This document shows, one piece after another, positions 31,851-41,991 of a stretch of DNA of 64,000 bases. The notes under the pieces are model-generated. The model did not search any database and was not told where the DNA came from. It was given only the letters and a program-made list of their open reading frames with translations. The stretch spans positions 18,011,750 to 18,075,749 of the forward strand of contig CM072513.1 of the NCBI GenBank assembly GCA_036898135.1, read 5' to 3'. A program made the position numbers and the translations under genes. The stretch is from Oncomelania hupensis. Taxonomy: Eukaryota; Mollusca; Gastropoda; Littorinimorpha; Pomatiopsidae. How positions within the stretch are numbered: position 1 is the first letter of the stretch; each line of letters opens with the position of its first letter.

Positions 31851-32405
31851 GATAGGATTTGTTTGTTTATTTCCACACCTCGTGGAAGTTGCCGTGTATG
31901 CGGAAGATCTACAGGATCCTTCATGGTGGGCAGGAAAGTACATGAAGAAAACTCTTTTTCAAAAAGCCGAACACGTCCTTTGCTGACCGAAATTTCGTCA
32001 TCATTTTCACAGGAAAATAATATTGCACAGCAGCAATAACATGGATTCTCACTGGTCCACTTTATCTTAAGGCGCTTTCTCATTGGTCGGGAGGACTTAC
32101 TTTTCTTTGTCAGATTATTGTAGAAAATGACGTCATCATGCCAACTCGAGCATCAGCCAGAGGATCGCCGAAACAAAATCGCAAGGGACTTGCTTGGTTT
32201 TATCAGTTTATTCCCCCACTTAAAATTTTTTTAACAAGGACTTACTCTATGATATCTCCAAATCTAAACATAGTTCGGATTTGATTTTTACAGGTAAGAT
32301 GCGTCATTCTCTTGCAAGTTTGATGGCGCAAAAAACTCATTTTCGACCATAGGTGGACTTACTCGGTTTTGTCAAATCACGGCAGTATGGTATATTGAGT
32401 GACGT

Positions 32406-32481
32406 CAGTAGTCTTCTGCAGCACCTCATCTCCATGCCTTGTATTCTTCGTTGTAGATCTGCTGTGAGAGTCCATGTCGGC
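32406..32481 (-). pseudogene. small internal RTE-family fragment
   Basis: Minus-strand reading gives WTLTADLQRRIQGMEMRCCR, about 25 codons of the RTE C-terminal region, adjoining the right end of the foldback element. Confidence 0.8.
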
Positions 32482-32596
32482 TTGTTAACTCCTAACAAAT
32501 CGTTTTTTGCGGAATAAATGGTTAGACAATCTTGTAGTCGGCTGAGTTGTGTGTCTTCTCCTACTTTTTGTTTGTCTTCCTGACGCAGCGGTTTTA

Positions 32597-33180
32597 ATAA
32601 TAATAATAATGGACATTTATATAGCGCTAGTACTTGTCTTTTTATAGACAAGCGCATAGCGCTTTACGTGAAAGGAAAGAAACAAACATGAAACAACTTA
32701 CAATATTGCATTAAAAATTATACAATGAGAAAAAATAAAATAAAATAAAACCAAACACACAAAATCAAACAAAATACATAAAGTTAACTTTCTGCAAACA
32801 AGTCATCACAATCACAGCAAATCCACAAGCCTAGCCAAAAGCAGAACAAATATGAGCTGCGGCTAGGGTCTATAGAATGAAGGATTTAGTCAGGATAGTA
32901 GAGTTTGAAGAGATGAGATTTTAGAGCTTTCTTGAATGAGGGTGTTGTGGTCTGCTTGTGTCTGATGTTGGCTGGAAGAGTGTTCCATTGTCTGGGTGCA
33001 CAATAGGTGAATCCCCGTTCTCCGTACATTTTGGTGTTGGTTTTTTGAATGCAGAGTGTGCGAGAGTCAGAAGAAGAGCGAAGAGTGCGAGAAGGGACAT
33101 AGACTGACAGCTGATCTGACAGATATGAAGGGCAGGTTCCAGAGAAGAAATTTTCCAGTCCTAGAACTGCTGAAGAGGCG
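32597..33180 (+). mobile_element. interspersed repeat related to 10,281-10,692
   Basis: It starts AATAATAATAATGG and carries CATTTATATAGCGCTAG, CATAGCGCTTTACG, AGAGTGTTCCATTGTCTGGG, GCGAGAAGGGACATAGACTG and GGTTCCAGAG, in the same order as the shorter copy. It is a non-coding dispersed repeat with an L2/CR1-like TATATAGCGC box. Confidence 0.6.
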
Positions 33181-33396
33181 CCGGCCTATATCGGATCTAA
33201 CACCAGCATCCCGATGCGACCATTTTGGACGTATAATCGGACGCCCGGACCATTGAATACCATCCCGGTAAACGGGAATGGGGGAGACATGACCTAGTGC
33301 TTGCTGGGGATTGCTCGTCGGGATCTCTGCGATGGATGGGATGCGCGCGAGCACAAAGTACTCCTCGGTTTATATAACTCTCATCCAACATGAGGG
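33181..33396. other. GC-richer spacer, nothing recognised
   Basis: Local CpG content is higher than around it, but there is no supported gene. Confidence 0.4.
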
Positions 33397-33690
33397 GTGT
33401 CGGATAGCGCAGTGGTTGGAGCACTCGCTACTGTGTCGCAAGTTAAGCACCGTCCAGCGCGGTTAGCAAAAACGTGAAGCGACAAATAACAACGCCCCCA
33501 GTTGACTAAACTGTGACTGAGTAGGCCCTACCTACTCTCTTAAGGGTGGGGAAGGTAAAGCAGCGAGGGAGAGAGATGGGCATCACCCTCATTACGCTGG
33601 CCCAAGATAAGTGTGATCTCCAACATCACGCTCCCCTACGGCCACAAGGCTATGGGGCTACCTTTACCTTTACCTTTTACCATCCAGCAT
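33397..33690 (+). mobile_element. tRNA-derived SINE, family T2, with CTTTAC tail
   Basis: The head has TAGCGCAGTGGTTGGAGC (A box). The B-box half is weak. The body holds CCCTCATTACGCTGGCCC and ATCTCCAACATCACGCTCC. The 3' end is repeated CTTTAC, as expected for a retroposed SINE. A diverged relative is at 11,170-11,380. Confidence 0.72.
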
Positions 33691-34227
33691 AATGATATAA
33701 TGTCTAGAAAAATTCGCAAAATTAGGTGTAGAGATACCTAAAGAGTAGTAACTTCGTGAGTTCTTCATAAAAATAGATAACATTTATCTACTATCACAGA
33801 TGGGAATATCCCGTTAAAGAAATAAATAAATAATATACTATAAATTGCAATTGTATACTGACGTAACTACAAGCTTCAAAACTAAAACAATCTCTGGGGC
33901 CTGTCGTTGCGCTCAAATAAACTGTAAAATCCTTGTCCCTTCGCCACTGGGAGTTTTGTAGCTCTGGTCTGCTGAATTTGAAATACATCTATCCCTGCGA
34001 CAAATGAATTTCATGAAGATGCCCGATACACACAAAACAAAGGGACAGACTACGTGTCGTTTTGTTGAAGCTGAAAATCAGGATTTCCTCTGAGAATTGC
34101 TGTCGGAGCGTGCAGGAAAGACGATGACAGTTTGATTTACATGTTACATGCATGAAACTCGCGTCACAAGCGCTAGACGAAGAAGCTGGAAGACGAATAA
34201 AGAAAACTAGCAGAATGTATCTGGTAT

Positions 34228-34690
34228 TTGTGTGGGTGTGTGTGTGTGTGTGGGGGTGTGTGTGAACTTGTAAAAGCGACCAAATGGGTTTCACAACTGT
34301 CTTTTTGATTACAAAGTGGGTTTATTTGCTTGGAACCCATTTTGTTTCATGAACCCATTTTGTTCTAAGTGCACGGGAGTGCTTTTTTAGTGCTTGGGAG
34401 TGCAGTTGTAGTGCATGAGAGTGTTTTAAGTACACAGGAGTGCACTATCCGGGACGGAGAAAATACAGTCCATTTTCGGAGAAATTTTGAAGAAAGTTCG
34501 ACCTATTTCGTCGCCTATAGGAGACGAACTAGGTCAACCTTTTGACTTAGATTCTTACATTTCTAGAAGAAATTTGCGTTCTTTCCGTCAAAAAAGTGCT
34601 TTCCGATTCCTACATTCTTAAAGAAACCCATTTTGTATCGAATACAAGTAGGTGTGTGTGTGTGTGTGTGTGTGTGTATTGTGTGTGTGT
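34228..34690 (+). repeat. (TG)n-bounded cassette, simple version
   Basis: TG repeats bound both sides (34,228-34,262 and 34,651-34,690). Inside are AAATGGGTT, GAACCCATTTTG, GTGCACGGGAGTGC, AGTTGTAGTGCATGAGAG, CTATCCGGGAC and a GACCTATTTCGTC...GACGAACTAGGTC hairpin (34,499-34,536). This is the order of blocks in the 21.3-22.3 kb cassette, without the big palindromes. Confidence 0.75.
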
Positions 34691-35237
34691 TACCTTCGTG
34701 TGTAGTCTTAACATATGTGTGTGGGCTTAGTGAGCGTGTGTGTATATGCGTGTTCGTGCGTTTTGTTTGTGTTTCGTTTGTGTTTGGGGAAGATAGATGT
34801 AGAGCGCATCTGCCTAGACAGTTCGTACTGTCGTTAAAAGCATGCATTCCGTTGCTATCGAGAGAATTTGTGGATTGTTATACGTCGGTATGTAGAAGCA
34901 CTTTGCAAGCGTTATTTGCTTATTTATTTATTTGTTTACTTAATTATTTATCTATTTATTTGTTTATTTTGGCGGGTACAGGAGAGACTATAATAAAGTG
35001 ACGCTAAAAAGGAGAACCTCTTTCAAAAGAGCGAATTTGATATAAATCGATAAATTAATTTGTTTGTGTGCTTCTACATAGCATCAAATTTGATTCCAGA
35101 ACTAGCACCTCAGGGAAAGCATGCAGAGTAGGCACTGTTGTTTTTTTACGAAACAAGGAAAAGACGCCTGAAATTCAAAGCTTAGCTGTGGTATTGTCAC
35201 CAATACCCATTACATCATCGTTTAATGTGACAACAGC
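34691..35237. other. spacer, no gene seen
   Basis: TG-rich decay is followed by TTTA-rich sequence near 34,915-34,970. No feature is supported. Confidence 0.45.
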
Positions 35238-35800
35238 GCGCCGGGGGTTTCAGCATAAATAGTATCCCCACTTTCTGGAAATTAGTGCTTTAAATTCCCA
35301 CGGTCGCTGTCTTCCTCATTTGCTCTTTCCCATTCCTGCTCTGTCCTATCACTCTGCTATACTATCTTCTTCTTCGCTAGATCAATGACCTACCTTTTTT
35401 CTTGAAAACTCTTCCTGGACAAGACTCCTTGTTTGTGTATGAGGTCTGTTGGATCAGCTTGGGAGTATTGGACAATTTCTGCCGGGTGGTCACTAGGGCT
35501 TCCTATGATGTTATTATTTAGCAATATAGGCATTTTATATGTATGTGTTTTGTTGATAATTTATAATGATGTTTGTATTCTATTTTGTTTTTGTAAACGG
35601 GGGTTCGATTAGTTGGGGTAAAGCCTCAGCCGTCCCCAGCGTGGGATGTCTTTATTGTAAAGTGACTGGCCGGTGGAGGGCATTCAGTTTTCCCACTAGG
35701 GTTGTTTCAGCAGATCTTTTATGCGGATCGGAGGTTGTCCGGTCCTGATTTGGCTCGGAAGAGTCCGCTGGACCTAAAGCAACAATCAATCAATCAATCA
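35238..35800 (+). mobile_element. dispersed 580-bp repeat family X, copy 3, ATCA tail
   Basis: It runs from GCCGGGGGTTTCAGC, ATAAATAGTATCCCC to GTCCGCTGGACCTAAAGC and a CAATCAATCAATCAATC tail. It is very close to copy 4 at 56,162. No protein is coded. Confidence 0.82.
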
Positions 35801-36260
35801 ATCGCAAGTATACTAATTGCCGCAAAACATAAACAAACGTCTTTTGATACCCTGAGCCTGTAAAAAATTTGAATGATTATACAAATACTGTAATCTTCGT
35901 ATTCAATAAATCGAATTCTGTAATAGAATTCGAAGCTCGTTATATTTAAGGGCCACAAAATCTAAACAAAACATCTTTGATACCCTGGCTATGTAAAAGG
36001 TTCGGATGATTATACGTACAAGTGCTGCGTTATTTGTATGAAACACACGGAGCTTTAAATAGAATTCAGTTCATTGTATTCGAGGTTACTGAACCTAGCA
36101 AAATTCGCCAGAAAATTCAATGATATTGACATGTCATGCTTCCTTCTTGCGATATCATTGGGAGCTGGAAATTATTTTGTTGGATTGGAAGTTACACACG
36201 AACGTGCACCGGTTCTATCTGAATCTATTAGGATTCGACAACACAAGATTATTGTATTGC

Positions 36261-36300
36261 TTTAGGTCCAGCGGACTCTTCCGAGCCAAATCAGGACCAA
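36261..36300 (-). repeat. 3' scrap of family X
   Basis: It contains only the terminal TAGGTCCAGCGGACTCTTCC box and about 20 further bases in reverse orientation. Confidence 0.75.
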
Positions 36301-36486
36301 TCTATTAGGAGAACTGCCGCACATGACATGAAATACTAGCGGCAGCGGTACAATTGTTCTAATTTGCAGTTTTAACTTAGGAAGTCCAACTACAACCTCT
36401 TTCATTTTATAGGGTCATTTTTGGTACTGTTTATTTTTTCCTGCTTTACATAATAGTATTTTGATTTGCAAGTTTGTTTATAACAA

Positions 36487-36488
<2 letters not shown>

Positions 36489-36580
<92 letters not shown>

Positions 36581-36592
36581 CGCTCTCTCTCT
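36489..36592. repeat. (CT)n microsatellite
   Basis: A CT run of just over 100 bp with one CG interruption pair near its end. Confidence 0.96.
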
Positions 36593-36971
36593 TGATGTTT
36601 TCTTCTTCTCTGTTTTTCTTGCACACGGTTTCCTTTTGTTTTATTACACATTTGTGTATGGAATAAACACTAACGAATTACTCTTCCATTTTGACACAAA
36701 ATCTAATCCTTGAAAATGTTATTAACTCCTCTCCCAAGTAATTTTACAAGGAGTAAACAAACAAATAACAGTTTTCTTTTATACTTAGGTAAATAATATC
36801 ACAAGTTGAGGAAAGGAAAAGCTGGCACGAGCAATGAAGCATGACAATCAATTCGAAAACTGCTGAGGTTCTTTAATAATAATTTAAAAAAAAAAAACAA
36901 ACAAACACACAACTCCTCTCCCAAGTAAGAACCATTGTAACAGAAAGCTGATTTCGCATTTAAATTATACA

Positions 36972-36972
36972 A

Positions 36973-37064
<92 letters not shown>

Positions 37065-37098
37065 ATAGTATGATGATGATAATAATAATAATAATAAT

Positions 37099-37161
<63 letters not shown>

Positions 37162-37171
37162 TATTATTATT

Positions 37172-37212
<41 letters not shown>

Positions 37213-37250
37213 TATCATCATTATCATCATCATCATCATCATTAGTATTA
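36972..37250. repeat. compound trinucleotide array with mirror symmetry
   Basis: Blocks run ATT, AGT, GAT, AAT, then ATT, ATC and again ATT/AGT, so the right half is close to the reverse complement of the left. The array reads as poly-Ile, poly-Met or poly-Leu in false frames. Confidence 0.93.
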
Positions 37251-37465
37251 TATCGTTCTTTTTCCAAGCTCAAGATTCATAGTTCACTTAATTTCACAAT
37301 TAATGTTAGGTACTTGCTTTCAATAATTATATTATACACGGTCAAAATTAGGATCAATATAACAATTTTGCTGGACGTTTCTTTTAAACATATTTATCAT
37401 CGGATGTTTAATACTATTATGGCCAGAGTTGATGGCAATGTAAGCAAGGGGCGAACGTATGTGAC

Positions 37466-37777
37466 TTAGGTACGAGACTATAGAGGTCACCGAGGGTTTT
37501 CTCCGGGCACTCCGGTTTCCTCCCTCCCTCCCTTTAATAATGGTACAGGACGCAGTCAATATAAAAATTTCAAAAATAAAAATTCGATTTTCTTTCCGTC
37601 TTCTAATAGCGATCTCCCTGCCTTTACACCACCTGTTTGAGTGATGGATGTGTATTTGGTGTGTGTGTGTGTGTGTGTGTGTGTGAGGGTGGATGAGACA
37701 GGTGAGCGTGTATGTTGGTATAGATCGCCGCCCTTTGAGCCTGATTGATTTGGGGAAAGGCGCGTATATAGCATCCT

Positions 37778-37836
<59 letters not shown>
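37466..37836 (+). mobile_element. SINE, family T3, headless copy with ATT tail
   Basis: It holds GGGTTTTCTCCGGGCACTCC, GGTTTCCTCCCTCC, TAATAGCGATCTCCCTGCC, TTTGAGTGATGGATGTG and GATCGCCGCC, and then (ATT)n at 37,770-37,836. The same blocks follow a clear tRNA head at 59,699. A TG expansion lies inside at 37,658-37,686. Confidence 0.72.
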
Positions 37837-37838
<2 letters not shown>

Positions 37839-38514
37839 GCAGACTAAAGGCCTTAAAAGGTGGGCGTAAAAACTGGAAAAAAAACAAATAATAAGATGAC
37901 CGTGTACTTCTAAAATGCGATGGTAAGGACAGGAGACGGGTGATGGTGTGGGGCACCCAAAAATATCTGTCTGAAACTCCTTTAAAGAAACAAAAAAAAA
38001 ATTATAATAGGATGCTTAATACTCTTATGGTCATATTTAATGTCGATTTTAGGGTAGGTAATATCTTGAACCGTTGATGTAACTGATATACAAATAATAA
38101 TGAGATGATTACGTAGACCTGCTTGTGTAATATGAGGGTGGTGGAGGGGATAAGATGAAGGTGGAGGCCAAATTGCGCTTTTTTTCGGAAACTGTTACAT
38201 AATAATAAAGGCATCTTTTATAGAAGTTTTGATACTTCCAGACTTCGTTTTGCACAATTATACAGGTTTTGTTATGTTATAATTTTAGCATAATTCTTTT
38301 TTTGTAATAGTTATTTCCGATATGAAAATACTGGCTAGACTCTTGAAGCATAAAAATAATAAGAATACAAAGATATTTCTTCTGATCTTTTTAAGGTTTA
38401 GAAACTGTGGTGACAGTGACATTTTAAATAAAATAATTTTTAAAGACAATTTTGTATGAGTGGAAAAAAGCCAACTGAAATATGACAGTGCTACACAAGT
38501 CTTACATTATTGTG
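37837..38514. other. AT-rich spacer, no gene seen
   Basis: No supported coding exon, RNA or repeat family was found. Confidence 0.45.
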
Positions 38515-38622
38515 CTTAGTTGTCTGGGACATCCGAAGTCGCGCTTAAAGGTGGCAGGTGGGCGCCTCGGACTGTTCGTGTTAGATCCTGTATCGCTCAG
38601 CGCCTCTTAAGCAGCTCTTTAT
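38515..38622 (+). repeat. short interspersed repeat, family S
   Basis: It carries GTTGTCTGGGACATCCGAAG, GTGGGCGCCTCGGAC, GTGTTAGATCCTGTATCG and CAGCGCCTCTTAAGCAGC, ending at TTTATATATCC, where an RTE copy begins. Confidence 0.7.
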
Positions 38623-38625
38623 ATA

Positions 38626-38929
38626 TCCTATCCTATCCCATAACTCGGAGGTCGTAGGGGCACCACAGATGATCGTTTAACCGGCGTACTCCATCTTTCT
38701 CTGTCCTCAGCAACCCTGATTGTTTCGCTCAGTGTCAATCCAGTCCATTCTCGAATGTTGTCCTCCCACCTATGTTTCGGACTCCCTCTTCTTCTACCTC
38801 CTTGCACTGTGCCTTGCAGGATGGTCTTTGCAAGACCTGATGATCTGGTGACGTGGCAATACCCTCGGAGTTTCCGTTTTTTTTCACCACTGTGAGAAGG
38901 TCATCGTGTTGTCCAATGGCTTATGTGAT
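38626..38929 (-). mobile_element. RTE-family LINE 3' copy
   Basis: It runs from the ATCCTATCC tail at left to the TTGTCCAATGGCTTATGTGA segment at right. Minus-strand codons match the RTE C-terminus with small indels. Confidence 0.87.
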
Positions 38930-39690
38930 TGCATGTCTCTTTAAACACAAGTAAAATGTGGATGGAAATTAAACACTTTAAAAAGTGTTGCAAAGTACTA
39001 CATATGTTGTTGTTGTTGTTGTTGTTTTCAATGCAACCTGTATTTCCCCCTCCCCTCCTTTCTAACTAGATGTGAACGGGGATTGGAGACAGCTAAAGTG
39101 TGTATCAATAATACTGGATGCTACATGAGCGCTTTCCCCCTTAAATCAGTCTTAAAGCGCTGCGCCGGGGTCTGCTATCACCACATACACGTTACTATGA
39201 TATGAATGAAAGAATGAATGAATGCAAAACAGCAACTTATACATCGATGTCAAGCAGCACTGGCTTAGATTTTCGTTTGAATCTCACAATTGGAATGGGC
39301 AAGTGTGTGTGTGTGGGGGGGGGGGGGGTGGGAGTGGGGGTGAAGGGAGTTTACGAGGGTGGAATGGAGGAGAGGGGTAAATGTGTTGCCGCATGGACAA
39401 CATCTGATCTTCAAATATTTTTTTTATCTTAAGGAAAACATCCTTAATGTCTTGTCATTGTATGTGTGCAGTGTCTTACATGGAGTTCCGTAGCTCATTT
39501 GAACTGCAGTTTCTTTGATATTACGCACACTTTTGTTGTTGTTATATATTTTCAACATGCTCAGTATTTTAATTTTTTTTAAAACGCTTTTTTTAATGGA
39601 GTTCCCTAGCTCATTGTAATAGAGTTCTTGGGTCATCATGGATTATGTTTTCAGCGAATTCTAGTTGCTCGTACGCATATTACATTACAG
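38930..39690. other. spacer with GTT and G-rich tracts, no gene seen
   Basis: A GTT run lies near 39,005-39,025 and a 13-base G run with further G tracts at 39,314-39,345. No gene is seen. Confidence 0.45.
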
Positions 39691-39701
39691 TGTGTGTGTG
39701 G

Positions 39702-39748
<47 letters not shown>

Positions 39749-39756
<8 letters not shown>

Positions 39757-40035
39757 CATGTAGAAACGACGTTCTGATGACACACACATGAAACTCCATA
39801 TGGTTTCTTCTGACTTTTTGGGAAGACCGTACTATTTTGACGTCAAAATAGTGCTCCGTTGAGTTAGAGCTGTTTTAGCGTTATGGTTAGGTTAAGGGTT
39901 AGGGTTAGGGTTAAGGGGTTAGGGTTAGGGATAGCTTAAAAAATTTGAAAATGTCAAAATAATGTCACAGAAATGGAACGTTTGCCAAAATAATCCCTGT
40001 TTTTTTCACAACAATCATCAGAACGACGTTTCTAC
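39749..40035 (+). mobile_element. telomere-motif MITE, best-preserved copy, flanked by TG repeats
   Basis: The terminal inverted repeats are TGTAGAAACGACGTTCTGAT at 39,749 and the complement of TGTAGAAACGTCGTTCTGAT ending at 40,035, about 22 bp with one mismatch. The core has TTTTGACGTCAAAATAGTG, TTAGGG-type repeats (39,893-39,930) and AAATTTGAAAATGTC. TG microsatellites of over 40 bp lie on both sides. No ORF is present. Confidence 0.8.
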
Positions 40036-40046
40036 AAAAATGTGTG

Positions 40047-40108
<62 letters not shown>

Positions 40109-40124
40109 GTTTTTTGCACGTATC

Positions 40125-40192
40125 AGTCTGGTCCTGATTTGGTTCGGAAGAGTCCGCTGGACCTAAAGCTATAATCATGTAATGTAATGTAA
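40125..40192 (+). repeat. 3' scrap of family X with TAATG tail
   Basis: TCTGGTCCTGATTTGGTTCG, then AGAGTCCGCTGGACCTAAAG and a TAATG pentamer run. It shows that the tail sequence differs between copies. Confidence 0.78.
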
Positions 40193-40193
40193 T

Positions 40194-40436
40194 GTTGCAC
40201 GTAACAATACGAATGGAGTTCTGTTTTAGTCCATATTTTTGTAGCTGAAACGGCATTTACTTGTGGTTCATTGAGTTACTCTGTTTAGCCTTCTGTAGTG
40301 GAAGATGGTTAGATCTTTATATGTATGTGGGCGGGATAATTAATGTTCAAACAATCGTTAAAATGAAGGTGTGTGGTGGCAAAAACAGACTCCAGTACAA
40401 AGCGCCACACAACTCCATTCGTATTGTTACGTGCAA
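40194..40436. mobile_element. candidate MITE, 243 bp with 26-bp perfect inverted ends
   Basis: The left end TTGCACGTAACAATACGAAT continues GGAGTT, and the right end is its exact reverse complement over 26 bp. The interior is unrelated and non-coding. Target duplication is unclear because the left flank is a TAATG repeat. Confidence 0.7.
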
Positions 40437-41455
40437 CCATGGGAGTGTGCAACATCAGCCCCAACATTATTAAAGTCATCAAAAGCCTGTATGACAAAGC
40501 TAACAGTGCAGTCCTCCACAACAGCGCCATCAGGAACTGATTCAGATCAACAATCGGCGTGCGTCAATGATGCGTATTCTCTCCAAAATCTTCCTAGAGT
40601 GCATCATGTCAGGTGCCCTTTCAAGCACAGTCAGCATAGGGGTAGAGCAATCTCCAACCTCCGTTTTTCGGATAACATTGATGGATCGGCTGGAGAGGAA
40701 CAAGAACTTGAAGAGCTGGTACAGAGGCTTGAAACCACCTCTAGAGTCTTTGAAATGAAAATAAGTGCAGAGAATAAGAAGTCCCCTTCAGGTTAACAAC
40801 TGCGGCCCCGACAAGATTGAAACCCAATTCGGAAAGACAGTACTGTCACAATAGGCTATTTGGACCCTGCACTAAGGCTTCTCGCCTTAAATAGTTCAGC
40901 CTGCTTTGGCCTGGGTAATGTAAAGTCGCTACCTAGTAGACGACACAAGTCAGTTGTGTGCTAACCATCAGTCTACGCTCCGATGTGAGGTTGCTGTGCT
41001 TCCTTGTCATCTGCATCTTCCTATACGCTTGCAAAACATGGACTCTCACAGCAGACCTACAACGAAGAATACAAAGCATGGAGATGAGTGCTACAAAAGA
41101 CTTCTGGGTATTTCCTATATCCAGCACATCACCAGTGGCGACTAGTGACAGACCATCACACAAGCCTTTGGGCAACACGATGACATGCTCACAGTGGTGA
41201 AGAAACAGAAACTCTGATTGTATGGCAGTATCACTAGAGCATCAAGGGGGGCCTTGCAAAATCCATCCTGCAAGGCACGTTGCAAGGAGGCAGAAGAAGA
41301 GGGTAACAGACAAAGAGGTGGGAAAACAACATTGGAAGAATAGACAATGGACCCATAAGAACTGCTGAAGATAGAGAAAGATGGAGTACGCTGGTTAAAT
41401 GAGCATCTGTGGTGCCCCAACGACTTTTGAGTTACGGTATATGATAGGATAGGAT
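40437..41455 (+). pseudogene. decayed RTE-family LINE, about 1 kb of 3' half
   Basis: It covers from the NISPNIIKVIKSLYDKA region through NLRFADDIDGLAG (here degraded), an internal replacement near 40,790-40,960, the WTLTADLQRR segment and the C-terminus, to ATATGATAGGATAGG. Many indels make it the most degenerate RTE copy in the window. Confidence 0.85.
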
Positions 41456-41991
41456 ATAGTCCAGAGGCACTAGAGACCTAAAAGGCCTAAAAAAACAGTT
41501 CGTCGGCCAACCCCCTGTCACCAAAAAACAATTATATTTTCTTGTTCAGATACCTCAGAGGAGTTCACAGCCAAGTTTCGACTTAAAAATTCTTGATCGT
41601 TAATGAGCAGTCGGCGAAATATTAAGTTTTAAAAATAAATTTAGCAGAAAATAATTAAATCTGTAAAACACAACAAAACACCAAAAATTCATGCTGTAAA
41701 GTTTAAATTAGAACAGTTTTTAGTAATGATTACAAAAATTTAGTGCAGAAGTATCAAAAAGAGGCAGAATGAGAATGGCAATAAATAAAGGGTATATTGC
41801 AATAAATTACCTCCCTTGATGACTGAAACGTTGCAGAATTACTGAAGACTGTGTGCATCCAGTTATTATTAGAGTCACAGAAAGGTAAATAATCCTTGCA
41901 GTTGAAACACTACTTAAAATGTTTATACACATGAAAGTCCAATGGGATAAACCAAAATTAATTATTAAAAGCTGAAATGTTCCCAAACACG
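41456..41991. other. 3' flank of the FEN-like gene
   Basis: AT-rich sequence downstream of the minus-strand stop at 41,992. I see no canonical AATAAA in the first 300 bases on the minus strand, so the polyadenylation site is undetermined. Confidence 0.4.

Larger units (their letters stand above)
28531..31858 (+). mobile_element. near full-length RTE-family LINE
   Basis: This is the longest copy of the dominant LINE family here, with a 5' leader, an endonuclease domain, an RT domain and the C-terminal segment, ending in GGATAGGATAGGAT. Short GTTTGTTT sequences flank both ends (28,522-28,530 and 31,860-31,867) and may be the target duplication. It is orientated plus and sits in the foldback element. 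Many single-base indels disable it. All the truncated copies in the window share its 3' end and its ATAGG tail. Confidence 0.9.
27771..32388. mobile_element. candidate foldback element with hairpin arrays, split by an RTE
   Basis: The outer boundaries are inverted: CTGCCGTGAACTGACAAAAC plus CGAGCAAGTCCAC on the left (27,776-27,808), and on the right the complement, GTGGACTTACTCGG with TTTTGTCAAATCACGGCAG. Internal copies of ACAAAACCAAGTAAGTC in both orientations cluster near each end. Without the 3.3-kb RTE at 28,531-31,858 the element would be about 1.3 kb. A minus-strand frame at 31,835-32,083 is open, but I recognise no transposase. Confidence 0.5.

Noticed and set aside
27771..32388. Direct assignment of the hairpin-bearing element to a named DNA transposon superfamily
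   Set aside because: No transposase, target duplication or diagnostic terminus could be verified.
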